Part shown: positions 26,072-34,457 of the stretch, piece after piece
How the letters are laid out: each line of letters opens with the position of its first letter
Position numbering within the stretch: the first letter of the stretch is position 1
NCBI GenBank assembly: GCA_026713545.1
Contig: JAPOOG010000071.1
Span: forward strand, 35,466-99,465
Direction of reading: 5' to 3'
From: Bryobacterales bacterium
Lineage (GTDB): Bacteria > Acidobacteriota > Terriglobia > Bryobacterales > UBA6623
DNA: 64,000 nucleotides
The notes under the pieces: generated by a model
Seen by the model: the letters and a program-made list of their open reading frames with translations, nothing else
Database searches by the model: none
What the model was told of the DNA's origin: nothing
Position numbers and translations under genes: made by a program

Positions 26072-26283
26072 ATGAACCCTGACTCGCAACTCCCGCTTTG
26101 CTGCCCCTGCGGCAGGGGAAGCCTACCGCCGCGGGCTTGTGTGAGACCTGCTACAACCGCGGCCGGCGCTCGCGGACCCGCTTCGGCGGGGGCAGGGAAA
26201 AGGTCGTGGCACGCGACCACTACCTGTGCCGCGTCTGCCTCGCGCCCGGCGCCGCTGGTCGAACTGGTGCTACAGCCCAATAA
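26072..26283 (+). pseudogene. HNH endonuclease remnant, frameshifted and truncated
   Basis: The frame from the ATG at 26072 gives CCPCGRG; one base later the adjacent frame continues GKPTAAGLCETCYNRGRR and VVARDHYLCRVCLAPG. Together they give the N-terminal zinc-ribbon (C-x-C, CxxCY) and first HNH Cys pair (CRVC) of a small HNH nuclease. A one-base shift near 26110 breaks the frame, and the protein ends before the His-Asn-His core. Repeat copy B begins 90 bp downstream. Confidence 0.5.
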
Positions 26284-26372
26284 CATCCTTTGTTGGGCAC
26301 TAAAGAGAGCGACTCACAAGGATCTCTTGGGCGCTTGAAGTCGATTGCAACGTGTAGGCGCACCCACCGGTC

Positions 26373-26566
26373 TGACCTGCATGTCTCACCACCCGACGGT
26401 CGAAGCACGCGATACGACCGCCAGGACTTTGCTTTTCCTTCGCAACGCTTGCTTGCCGTGCTCGACGTACTGTTCAAGTACGCCTGCGCGCGACAAGCGG
26501 CTCGCGCCTCGTCTTGACGGCCCTCTCACGCACTTTGCCTCGCCGCGTGGTGAGAAATGCAGGTCA
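26373..26566. repeat. Dispersed palindromic element, full copy B
   Basis: 194 bp. The ends are a nearly perfect inverted repeat: TGACCTGCATGTCTCACCAC on the left, and on the right the complement of TGACCTGCATTTCTCACCAC (19 of 20 paired). Interior as in copies A and C, with an extra about 12 bp (TTTGCTTTTCC). It lies between the HNH remnant and the end of the second vapC-like gene. The central hairpin is CGTACTGTTCAAGTACG. Confidence 0.85.
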
Positions 26567-26651
26567 GAGGCTGTGGTGTCTTGATCGACGGGGCATGAAA
26601 CGGGGGCCTTCATCGCAGCTTCCGCCAAGTTGACGTTCACTCTACAAGATG

Positions 26652-27059
26652 TCATTCGGACAACCAGTTCTCGACCCCCAAACCAGGCACGCGGGAGAAC
26701 TCATCCACATTCGCTGTCACGACGGTGAGGCCCAGCGCGAGAGCCTGCGCGGCGATCAATAGATCATTGGGTCCAATGGGGGTGCCCTGGCTCGCCAACT
26801 GCTGCCGGACCTCTCCATAGTGTCGGTCGGCGGGCTCCTCGAGCGGCAAGATATCCACTGCCGAGAGAATCAGGCCAATCCGTTCGGCGAGTTTCGAAGA
26901 ACCCGCCTTCTCAGCACCGAAGCGAAGCTCCGCCGCGACAACGATGCTGGTGCAGACCGCGCTCTCTCCGACCGAGGAGATCCGCTGAGCCACTCTGCCC
27001 TGTGGATGAAGGATCAGGTCCGACAGGATGTTGGTATCCAGCAGATAGCGCAGCGCCAC
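26652..27059 (-). CDS. vapC: VapC-type PIN-domain toxin (module 2)
   Basis: 135 residues. PIN motif RYLLDTNILSDLI with the first catalytic Asp near residue 8, Glu in VVAAELRFGAEKA, and the late acidic pair in IGPNDLLIAAQALALG, followed by VTANVDEFSRVPGL. A complete toxin RNase. The ATG lies 2 nt after the stop of the antitoxin, with which it forms one operon. It is unlike module 1 in sequence, so this is a separate acquisition. Confidence 0.9.
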   Translation of the reverse strand: MALRYLLDTNILSDLILHPQGRVAQRISSVGESAVCTSIVVAAELRFGAEKAGSSKLAERIGLILSAVDILPLEEPADRHYGEVRQQLASQGTPIGPNDLLIAAQALALGLTVVTANVDEFSRVPGLGVENWLSE

Positions 27060-27061
27060 TC

Positions 27062-27304
27062 TCAGATCTCTACATCGTCCAGCGGCGCCAGATCTTCGTC
27101 TCCGAGCGCGAACGGCTCGTCCATAGGTCCGAGGGTGCTGAGCAGGGCCAGCAATCGCCCTTTGCGAATCGGTTCCACGATCAGGCGGTCGCTTTCTTTC
27201 CTCAGGATCGCCTCATCCCCTTCGAGTTCGAACTCTCGAGGGATGCGCAGCGCTTGGTTGCGACCGTTGCGAAACAAGCGCACATGTCGTTCGAGCGCGG
27301 GCAT
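27062..27304 (-). CDS. vapB: VapB-type antitoxin (module 2)
   Basis: 80 residues. The N-terminal half is an AbrB/MazE-like swapped-hairpin domain (RHVRLFRNGRNQALRIPREF, then LEGDEAIL), the VapB pattern. The acidic C-terminal tail (EPFALGDEDLAPLDDVEI) should bind the toxin. AAGGGGG upstream of the ATG is the ribosome binding site. A 16-bp perfect palindrome 24 nt upstream (27328-27343) is the probable autoregulatory site. Confidence 0.88.
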   Translation of the reverse strand: MPALERHVRLFRNGRNQALRIPREFELEGDEAILRKESDRLIVEPIRKGRLLALLSTLGPMDEPFALGDEDLAPLDDVEI

Positions 27305-27327
27305 TCGGATACCCCCTTTTTCTTAGT

Positions 27328-27343
27328 ATATGCTATAGCATAT
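27328..27343 (-). promoter_or_regulatory. Palindromic operator candidate of VapBC module 2
   Basis: ATATGCTATAGCATAT is a perfect 16-bp palindrome, AT-rich in a GC-rich genome, 24 nt upstream of the antitoxin ATG. VapB-type proteins are known to repress their own promoters through such short palindromes. Confidence 0.7.
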
Positions 27344-27438
27344 GCCTTTGTGTTGATGCCGATCAATGACCATGGCCTCCTGCCCCACAATCCGCCGCCC
27401 CATCGCGGCGGCGGGCTGGCCCGGTGGAACGATGAACG

Positions 27439-27892
27439 ATGAACGAGGCGCACATGAAGCGGGCGGTAGCGCTCTCCCGCAGAGGTATGGAGTTGGGCCA
27501 CGGCGGGCCGTTCGGGGCCGTGGTCGTCCGCGACGACACGGTCATCGGCGAAGGCTGGAACGAGGTGCTGCGCGCGAAGGATCCCACGGCTCATGACGAG
27601 GTCGTGGCAATCCGCAAAGCCTGCCGGAAGCTGGCGACGGATGAGCTGAAGGGCTGCGAGACCTACGCCAGTTGCGAGCCGTGCCCGATGTGCCTGGTCG
27701 CGCTTGGATAGGGTCTACTTTTCGGTCAACCGGCACGACGCTGCCGGTGTCGAGTTCCTCGACGGGTTCATCTACGAGGAGCTGACGAAGCCGTTCGAGA
27801 AACGCGCGCTGCCGATGGTGCATGTCCCGTGCGACGGGGCGCTCGATGTCTTCGAGGCCTGGATGCGCCTGGAGGGACGTGTGACGTACTGA
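27439..27892 (+). pseudogene. Nucleoside/guanine deaminase gene broken by a small deletion
   Basis: The first frame gives 90 residues of a CDA-type deaminase: GPFGAVVVRDDTVIGEGWNE, the zinc motif HDEVVA (HxE) and CEPCPMC (PCxxC). It then stops at CLVALG. The next frame carries on with the expected remainder from RLDRVYFSVNRHDAAGVEFL to FIYEEL and a C-terminus near 27892. In intact relatives a short stretch like IYWA joins CL(A) to RLDRVY; about 11 bp seem deleted at 27705-27710, shifting the frame. The catalytic motifs are intact but the fold is cut, so the gene is probably dead, unless the break is an assembly error. Confidence 0.7.
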
Positions 27893-28097
27893 GCTGGCGG
27901 CCGGACCTCCACCGGCCGTCGGCGCTCGGCGACCCAGCAGGTCGTCTCATCGAATCGTTTCAGAATTGTAATCCATAGCAGCAGCACAATTTCCTTGTGA
28001 CTGGCAGGAGACCCTGAACAAGCTGATCGATCACACCGATTCGCATTGACATCGTTTGTGAACTCTTACCCTCTTGATCTTGTGAACATGTGATCAC

Positions 28098-28111
28098 GTG
28101 AACGCGTTCAC
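28098..28111. promoter_or_regulatory. Perfect palindrome GTGAACGCGTTCAC, operator-like
   Basis: A 14-bp perfect palindrome. The half-site GTGAAC also occurs twice more just upstream (near 28059 and 28082). Several spaced copies of one half-site in an AT-richer intergenic stretch (27893-28170, otherwise empty) suggest a regulator binding region, for example of the LacI or GntR type. It lies upstream of a sialidase remnant and the glycosidase-like gene. The regulator is unknown. Confidence 0.4.
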
Positions 28112-28171
28112 ATAGCATCGATGAAATCCATCGTCGTTAGCCGTTGAAGGTTCGTTGCACTCTCGTTCACC

Positions 28172-28500
28172 ATAGCTCTGAAGCGCATTTCGGGGACAAG
28201 CGATCTTCTGTTCTTGTGGAACAACGCCACGCCCTACTCCTTGAGCCGCCCAGGCTCGAAGAGTTTCCATCGTCCACGCAACCCCTCAGCTCGGGGGTGT
28301 TTTCTGATGGCGGGAAGACCTGATGGAACATCAACAACATGGAGAAGGGCGAGGGGAACATTAGCGGCTGCCCTGCGGTGAGCTGCGCCGGGGATGAGGC
28401 TCTTGTTACCTGCTACCATGGGCCGGAGCCGGTCTCAGGGGCATCGGAATCGCGCCTCTATATCTTCAAGACGAACGGTTCCATTCCCGATGCCGCCTCG
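28172..28500 (+). pseudogene. Sialidase-like BNR pseudogene (relative of protein B)
   Basis: From 28178 one frame reads LKRISGTSDLLFLWNNATP and then RPRNP, closely matching sialidase B (IKRIPETGDLVFLWNNATP, then YPRNP). After a frame shift near 28290 the adjacent frame gives FSDGGKT, an in-frame TGA, then WNINNMEKGEGNISGCPAVS and DEALVTCYHGPEP, RLYIFKT. These match B (ISKDEGKTW, YISGYPSISF, EALVAYYHS, LRLKIFD). Only the last third of the gene remains, with at least one frameshift and one stop. A clear pseudogene. Confidence 0.8.
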
Positions 28501-28525
28501 CAGGCGGTGAAGCGTGAGACATGCC

Positions 28526-30382
28526 ATGAAAAACGAACACACTGGAAACGGCCTGTGGAGCAGACGGGGAGTTCTCGCGGCGGGGACTCTTCTCGGCGCT
28601 CTCCGTTCCGGAGCCTATGGGCAAGAGCGGGCCGTCTATGTTTCGGACTTCCGTCCATGCCAGCCGTCCGAGGCTCTTTCGCGAAAGCCCCAGCGCCACC
28701 GCTGGCGCCTGCTCGACTATGCGAGCGACAAGACCGAAGGCGTCATGCTCGTCGCGGGGCACAACACCGCCGCCCCCGAGATCACGCTGCCGCTCAACCG
28801 CAAGGGCTGGCACGCGATCCACTTCGGGCTTCGCTCGCGTTACGGCGAGACGCGTCTCGAGACGCGTCTCGACAGCGAATCCACCTTCAGTCTCATCACC
28901 CACAATGACGTTGTCGGCAAGAAACAGAGCCGTAGAGACTACGAGATTTTCCCAACCACCTTCGACACCCGAACCCGCATCGACGACTTGTACTGGAAGA
29001 CCGCCGACCTGACCGGCGAGGGACTGGTCCTGCGGCAGTTCTGCTCCCGGCTTGTCCCCGAAAACGAAGCGTCGGTGGCGAACTCCTGCTTTCCGCTGTG
29101 GCTGTCCTATGTCAAATTGACGCCCTTGTCCGACGAGGAGGTCGAACAGCTCGAGGCGGACCGCCGTCGAAAAGACACCCGCCGCCTGTACGCGCACAAC
29201 GATGCCTGGGGATACGTGAGCTGGTTGCGGCCGTCAACGGAGGCCGACATCCGGCGCGAGATCGAGCCCTACCGCGATACCGATTTCTCCCGGATCTATT
29301 GGGAGGCCGGCGGGGGAGACAAGATGTTCTACCCAACGAAGATCGGTCTGTCAGCGATGAATGACTGGATCCGGGATCCTTTCCGGGTTCGCGACCGGCT
29401 CGCGGCGGAAGCGTTCCGTGTGTTTCGCGAGAAAGGCATCGACCAACTACGTGTCGCGGCGGACCATGCCCATGAAGTCGGTCTCGAGTTTCACGCTTCG
29501 TATCGGGTGGCGGGCTTTCACTTCCCTGTGCCCGAGGACGAATGGAACACCGGGGGACTCTACGAACGGCGTCCCGAGTGGCGTGGACGCAATCGACAGG
29601 GGCAGCCCACGCCTCGTCTTTCCTACGCCTATGAGGGCGTGCGGCAATACGTGCTCTCGCTGTTTCGCGAGATCGCGGCCTATCCCATCGACGGCATCTG
29701 TCTGCTCTACAACCGCAGGCCGCCGCTCGTCGAGTACGAAGAGCCCATCGTAAAGGGGTTCGAGGAGAAGTATGGCGAAGATGCGCTCAAGCTCGACGAA
29801 CGCGACCCCCGCTGGTTGAAGCACCGCGCCACGTATCTCACGCAGTTCATGCGCGAGGTACGGGAAACGCTCGACGACGAGGCCCGCCGGCAAGGCCGGA
29901 AGCGGCCCTTCGAGGTGTCGGCCATCGTCATGGGCACCGAGCAGGCCAACCTCTACTACGCGATGGATCTGGAAGAGTGGATCCGCGAGGGGCTGGTCGA
30001 CACTTTGATCCCCTACACTTCCACCGACAGCCTGAACAGCGCTCAGGACACTTTTGTGGAGCCCGCCGCCGCCGAGTACTTCCTGCGGATCACGAGGGGC
30101 ACTTCATGCAAGGCCGCGGCGAGCCTGCTGCCGCGGCAAATGACTCCCGAGGATTATCGCCGGCGCGCCCACGGGCTCTATCAAGCGGGGGTCGAGAACC
30201 TGTTTTTTTGGGACTGCTACCAGCGTTGTGACTACAGCCGCTCCTGGACGGCCCTGCGGCGGCTCGGTCATCGCGAAGAGATCGCCGACTGGGTCCGCGC
30301 CGGTGAGCCCGCCATCGAACAATCTGGGGCCACCTTGCACAAACTCGGCAACTGGGACCTGCGTTACGACACTCCGGGGTAG
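28526..30382 (+). CDS. Tat-exported glycosidase-like protein of unknown function
   Basis: 618 residues from the ATG at 28526 (a GTG at 28514 is in frame). Twin-arginine signal LWSRRGVLAAGTLLGALRSG. Residues 35-210 look like a beta-sandwich domain (RKGWHAIHFGLRSRYGETRL). From about 225 an alpha/beta barrel pattern resembles the GHL10/family-10-like putative glycosidases: FSRIYWEAGGGDKM, AHEVGLEFHASYRV, YPIDGICLLYNRRPPLVEYE, WIREGLVDTLIPYTSTD and GVENLFFWDCYQRC. No catalytic residue can be assigned with certainty. The upstream sialidase remnant and the style of signal place it in the glycan-degradation cluster. Confidence 0.65.
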   Translation: MKNEHTGNGLWSRRGVLAAGTLLGALRSGAYGQERAVYVSDFRPCQPSEALSRKPQRHRWRLLDYASDKTEGVMLVAGHNTAAPEITLPLNRKGWHAIHFGLRSRYGETRLETRLDSESTFSLITHNDVVGKKQSRRDYEIFPTTFDTRTRIDDLYWKTADLTGEGLVLRQFCSRLVPENEASVANSCFPLWLSYVKLTPLSDEEVEQLEADRRRKDTRRLYAHNDAWGYVSWLRPSTEADIRREIEPYRDTDFSRIYWEAGGGDKMFYPTKIGLSAMNDWIRDPFRVRDRLAAEAFRVFREKGIDQLRVAADHAHEVGLEFHASYRVAGFHFPVPEDEWNTGGLYERRPEWRGRNRQGQPTPRLSYAYEGVRQYVLSLFREIAAYPIDGICLLYNRRPPLVEYEEPIVKGFEEKYGEDALKLDERDPRWLKHRATYLTQFMREVRETLDDEARRQGRKRPFEVSAIVMGTEQANLYYAMDLEEWIREGLVDTLIPYTSTDSLNSAQDTFVEPAAAEYFLRITRGTSCKAAASLLPRQMTPEDYRRRAHGLYQAGVENLFFWDCYQRCDYSRSWTALRRLGHREEIADWVRAGEPAIEQSGATLHKLGNWDLRYDTPG

Positions 30383-30510
30383 CCGGTATTTCTCGCCACA
30401 TGGGGAGATATGCAGGCCAGTTTTTCCTCCGCCCGCGTGAGAGCGGAACTCCGGGCGTAGCGGCGAGTGAGGGAAAACGCCGCTGCGGGGTCGCAAACCT
30501 CCCGGCGCCC
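30383..30510. repeat. Degenerate palindromes after the glycosidase-like gene
   Basis: TTTCTCGCCACATGGGGAGATATGCAGG split at its centre pairs imperfectly and resembles the joined ends of the dispersed element. It is followed by a second imperfect inverted repeat (TTTTTCCTCCGCCCG ... CGAGTGAGGGAAAA). Located between convergent genes, these could also act as a bidirectional transcript end. Confidence 0.4.
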
Positions 30511-30537
30511 GCGGACATCAACCTGAACGTGACGGTG

Positions 30538-31935
30538 CTATTCGGTCACCTCCATCGCAAACCGCTCAACGGCTTCGAGCGTCTCGCGGACGTCATCCCA
30601 CGTCGTGTTGTGGTTCAGGATACACAACCGCAGAACGAATCGCCTGTTGACCATGGTGGACGACAGGAACGCCTGCTCGCCCCAGAACACGTGCGCAAGC
30701 ACTTTGCGGTTGAGACGAGCCAGAGCATCCTCGCTGAGGCCACCGGGGTTGACGCGGAAGCACACCATGCCGAGCGACGCCGACAGCAGTTCCAGCGTGC
30801 GGCTCCCGCCGGCGTACTCCGCGGCGCGGGCTGTCAGGTCGAGCCCGTTCTCGATGGCCGCACGGAACGCCGCCATCCCGAAGGTCTGAATCGACATCCA
30901 GACCTTCAACGCACGGAAGCTGCGGCTCAGTTGGATGCCTTGATCCGCAAAGTTGGCGTGCTCGGCGCCCCACACCGAATCCTGCAACACGTCGTGCTGA
31001 ATTGCGAAGGCGCGTTCAAGTGTGCCGGCGTCGCGCACCAGGATGCAGCCGGCCTCGTACGGCTGGAACAGCCACTTGTGCGGATCAACGTTGATCGAGT
31101 CTGCCCGGTCGATGCCCTCAAGGGCCGCCGCGCCGCGCGGCGTCAGGATCGCGAAACCGCCATAAGCCGCATCGATGTGAAACCACACGCGCTCGGCAGC
31201 ACAGATGTCCGCCAGGGCCGGCAGCGGGTCGACGGCACCGCGGGTCGGAGTGCCGGCATTCGCGCAAACGACCATTGGCGTGCGCCCCGCCGCCCGGTCC
31301 GAGGCGACCGCGTCCGCAACGGCGCCGGGATCGACCCGGCCCGACGTGTCGGTCGGTAGCATCCGAATCCGATCCGGCGTGATGCCCACGATGCGGGCCG
31401 CCCGGACCTGCGCGCTGTGACTCTGGTCGCTCATGTAGGCGACGGCCCGATCGGGATTACCGGCCGCCTCGCGTGCTGCCACCAAGCCATGCAGGGCCGC
31501 CGCAGACCCGCCGCTGGTCATCAGTCCGCCCGCCCCGTCCGGCAGTCCGAACCATTGCCGGAACCAGCCGATCACAACCGATTCGAGCTGGCTCGGGCCG
31601 CTCGCCACGAGCCAGGTTGCCGCGTTGACGTTGAATCCGGAGGCGATGAAGTCGGCCAGCACGCCGGGCCACGTCGGGCAAGTCGGCACGAAGCCGAACG
31701 ACCGCGGATGATCAAGCCTCAGCGTATTGTTCAACACGTCCCGTGCAGCCCGGTCGATTACCTCTCGTGCCGGCCGGCCGGCTTCCGGCGGGTCTTCATC
31801 CAACCGGTCAGCGAGAGCGTCCTTGAAATCGCCCTCCCACGCCCGTTCGCCCGGTAGACGCACATTCCGCTCTATCAATATGTCCGCTACATGATGTGCG
31901 AGCTCGCGCATTGTCTCCGGCGTCATCTGTAACAT
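30538..31935 (-). CDS. PLP-dependent aromatic-L-amino-acid decarboxylase family
   Basis: 465 residues, group II pyridoxal-phosphate decarboxylase. Seen: substrate-side segment LNNTLRLDHPRSFGFVP, GGLMTSGGSAAALHGLVAAR, the stacking and binding residues in WFHIDAAYGGFA (H253, D255) and the Schiff-base Lys in NVDPHKWLFQPY (K287). Such enzymes decarboxylate aromatic or acidic amino acids to amines, or act as aldehyde synthases; the exact substrate is not clear. Cytosolic. The start may be the third Met-adjacent codon (ATG at 31926). Stands alone, convergent with the glycosidase-like gene. Confidence 0.87.
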   Translation of the reverse strand: MLQMTPETMRELAHHVADILIERNVRLPGERAWEGDFKDALADRLDEDPPEAGRPAREVIDRAARDVLNNTLRLDHPRSFGFVPTCPTWPGVLADFIASGFNVNAATWLVASGPSQLESVVIGWFRQWFGLPDGAGGLMTSGGSAAALHGLVAAREAAGNPDRAVAYMSDQSHSAQVRAARIVGITPDRIRMLPTDTSGRVDPGAVADAVASDRAAGRTPMVVCANAGTPTRGAVDPLPALADICAAERVWFHIDAAYGGFAILTPRGAAALEGIDRADSINVDPHKWLFQPYEAGCILVRDAGTLERAFAIQHDVLQDSVWGAEHANFADQGIQLSRSFRALKVWMSIQTFGMAAFRAAIENGLDLTARAAEYAGGSRTLELLSASLGMVCFRVNPGGLSEDALARLNRKVLAHVFWGEQAFLSSTMVNRRFVLRLCILNHNTTWDDVRETLEAVERFAMEVTE

Positions 31936-32247
31936 GCGAGTTCGACTCCCTCTCGTGAAACAGGTTGGGAACCCGAGCGCAACTCGTCAGCCTGGGCCTC
32001 TTCACGGCACCGCGTAGGCCAGACCGGACGAGCGAATCGTTATCACGCCGAGCGCGACGCTGCCGCTCCAGCACCCTCCGATGCCGAACGAAACGCCGCC
32101 ATCAATAATGGGCTCCCGGAGCGCTCCGCTTACGGTTTCTAACCACGTACCCACTAGGATACCCCGACGCAGCCTCCAAGCGGTGCGGGCCAGGTTCCCA
32201 GTCCAAGCCAGGCCCTGCCGTGGCTCATGCCGGGTTCGCCGGGTTGC
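31936..32247. other. Intergenic DNA, about 310 bp
   Basis: Between the decarboxylase start and the permease stop, both minus strand. It must hold the decarboxylase promoter. No gene or repeat recognised. Confidence 0.45.
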
Positions 32248-34002
32248 CTACATGGAGGCGGTCGGTCCGACGCGTACGGTGATCACGTCCGTGTCGTGGA
32301 ACTGCTGGTGGCGTACGGACGACGCGTAGTGACGCAGCAGCCGCAGCGAGACTTCTTGCTCGACCGGGGGGCCGGTGACCTGTTCACTGAGCAGCGCCAA
32401 CTGATCTTCGAGATTGGTGTCGTCGGTCGTGGCGGCAAACTCGAGGTCGACCGCGTCGCCGTCATTGCGCGCGACAAGCAGGAGATGCCGCCCCGCGGGC
32501 GCCCTGCCTTCTTCCGCCGGCCGCGTCAGGGTGAGCAGCATCTCCTCGCCGACGGCGCGGAGTCGATCGGTCATCTCCTCGGTGCGCTTGCCGCGCGCGG
32601 CGAAATCGGAGAGAAACGAGTCGATCTTCGGGAAGTTTTCCAGGGTCAGCTCCGTTTTCAGGCGCCGAGGGCGCGGTCCGGTCAGCTCCACGAACTGCGT
32701 CAGAACGATCACGGTCAGGCCGCCGACCGTCATGCTGTTTCCGAGCAGATCGCTCCACTGGCCCTGGAAGTATTCGGGAAAGATCCAATCGAGCTGGAAG
32801 GCGATCCCCAGCCAGAAGGCGAAGCCTACCGCGAAGCCCTTGCGATGGTCGAGGCCGTCGTGCATGAGCACCCGGACACCGAGGATGAAGAGGGACGCCA
32901 CCAGCACCATGAAGTAGGCGGCGACCACCGGACCGGGGATGGCAACGATGACGGCCACGAGCTTCGGCAGGAACGCCAATACGATGAAAATGCCCCCGAC
33001 GCACATGCCGACGACGCGGGCCGTCACGCGGGTGAGATCGGCGACCGCGATGCTTGCCGCGTAGGTCGTGTTCGGGACTGTTCCCGTCAGTCCGGACAGC
33101 AGGTTGCCCAGGCTGTCGGCGGCGAGCGCACCCTGGATCGACTGGAAGTCGATGGCGCGCGGCCTGCGCCATGAGATCCGTTGGATAGCGATGCCGTCTC
33201 CGATGGTGTCCAAGGCGCCAACGAGCGTGACCAGCACGAAGGCGGGCAGGAGGGCCCAGAAGTCGGTACCGAAGGCGAGGTCGAGGCCCGGCCAGGCAAG
33301 CTGCGGCCACCCGATCCAAGCAGCCTCGAGGACACGTGATGTGTCGTAGATCCCGTAGAAGATACCGCCTACCGCACTGCCCACAACGATCCCCAGGGCC
33401 GCGGCCCAGAGTCTCGAGGCACCGCTGGCACGGAGTGTGATCGCGGCTATCACCGCCAGAGTCAGGCCTGCCGTGACCGGGGCGGCTGAGGGAGCGGCGT
33501 CCGCCGGCACGTCATTGAGCTTGCGAAAGATGATCGGCGCGAGGGTGACCGGAATCAGCATCAGCACAGTTCCCGCCACGGTTGGCGTGAAGATTTTCCG
33601 GAACAGCGAGAGCTTTGCCGCGAGAATGAACTGACACAAGGACGAGACGATGATCAGGTTCGCCATCAGCCCGCCGCCGCCCCGTTCGAGCGCCGTGACG
33701 CAGATGGCGAGGAAGGCGCTGCTGCTGCCCATGAGCAGGAGGTAGCCGGAGCCGATGCGACCGATGCGAGCGGACTGGATCACCGTGGTCACCCCGCTGA
33801 CCACGAGCGCGGCAAACAAGACCCATGACAGATAGGCCTCATCGCCTCCCACGGCACCAACCAGGATCGCGGGCGTCAGCACGATGCTGGCGACCGTCAG
33901 CGTGGCGTACTGCAACCCGAGCCCTATGGAGAGCAATGGCGGGGGCTTCTCGTCCGGCTCGAAACGGACGTCTTGGGTAAGATTCCTGGTATTGGATTGC
34001 AT
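32248..34002 (-). CDS. SLC23/NCS2-type permease with extra soluble C-terminal domain
   Basis: 584 residues from the ATG at 34002. Residues 20-445 are a nucleobase-ascorbate transporter type permease with about 12-14 membrane segments (LLSIGLGLQYATLTVASIVL, then PAILVG; GTVLMLIPVTLAPIIF; VTLVGALDTIGDGIAIQRIS; LTGTVPNTTYAASIAVADLT). Purines, xanthine or uracil are typical substrates. About 135 C-terminal residues extend beyond the usual end and are soluble: FPKIDSFLSDFAARGKRTEE, VGEEMLLTL, HLLLVARNDGDAVDLEFAAT, NLEDQLALL, SLRLLRHYASSVRHQQFHDT. The helix-strand order and EEML/N-containing motif recall GHKL/anti-sigma ATPase folds, but that is a guess. Divergent from the Cache-like gene. Confidence 0.82.
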   Translation of the reverse strand: MQSNTRNLTQDVRFEPDEKPPPLLSIGLGLQYATLTVASIVLTPAILVGAVGGDEAYLSWVLFAALVVSGVTTVIQSARIGRIGSGYLLLMGSSSAFLAICVTALERGGGGLMANLIIVSSLCQFILAAKLSLFRKIFTPTVAGTVLMLIPVTLAPIIFRKLNDVPADAAPSAAPVTAGLTLAVIAAITLRASGASRLWAAALGIVVGSAVGGIFYGIYDTSRVLEAAWIGWPQLAWPGLDLAFGTDFWALLPAFVLVTLVGALDTIGDGIAIQRISWRRPRAIDFQSIQGALAADSLGNLLSGLTGTVPNTTYAASIAVADLTRVTARVVGMCVGGIFIVLAFLPKLVAVIVAIPGPVVAAYFMVLVASLFILGVRVLMHDGLDHRKGFAVGFAFWLGIAFQLDWIFPEYFQGQWSDLLGNSMTVGGLTVIVLTQFVELTGPRPRRLKTELTLENFPKIDSFLSDFAARGKRTEEMTDRLRAVGEEMLLTLTRPAEEGRAPAGRHLLLVARNDGDAVDLEFAATTDDTNLEDQLALLSEQVTGPPVEQEVSLRLLRHYASSVRHQQFHDTDVITVRVGPTASM

Positions 34003-34457
34003 TGTTCTCTTCTCGTCAATGCCCAGCCGCAACTCCCGCTTGCCTGCGATCCTCAGGGCTCCGGCTCCAACTTTGGGCGCTTCGCAATAGCAACCTGCCC
34101 CTTCTCATCCGGCGGCGACCTTCCGTGCGGCAACCGGGACCGCAGCGCGATGAAAGGGAGGGGCCTGATCGGGTCTCGACCCACTCGGACAGGCCGTCAG
34201 TGTAGCTCAGCCGAACCCTCGCCGACCATCATGCGGCCGATGCCGGATCTGCGAGGGTTGTATGCGAAAATACGTGTAGACGTGGCCAGGAGATGGTACA
34301 GTCCCGTCCATGCTTCCGAATCGAACGTTCGGTGTCCAGGGCCACAGCTTCCGCTGGATGAGATCCGCACTCGCCGTTTTCCACACGGTGGAACGGGCAG
34401 GCGGTTTCATGTGACCAGCAGCCGGACGCACGGAGTACCTATGTTGAGGAGGTGGAG
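34003..34457. promoter_or_regulatory. Divergent control region between permease and Cache-like gene
   Basis: About 455 bp between two head-to-head starts. It should hold both promoters. GAGGAGG at 34446-34452 is the ribosome binding site of the plus-strand gene. A small hairpin candidate (GTATGCGAAAATACG, 34261-34275) is present. I could not fit a purine, guanidine or other known riboswitch consensus. Confidence 0.45.

Noticed and set aside
25714..28000. Prophage or integrative element around the HNH remnant, vapBC and broken deaminase
   Set aside because: No integrase, tRNA att site, structural or conjugation gene is present. Decay and repeats alone explain the region.
34003..34457. Purine or guanidine riboswitch before the permease
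   Set aside because: I could not place the conserved core bases of any known class; only small hairpins are seen.
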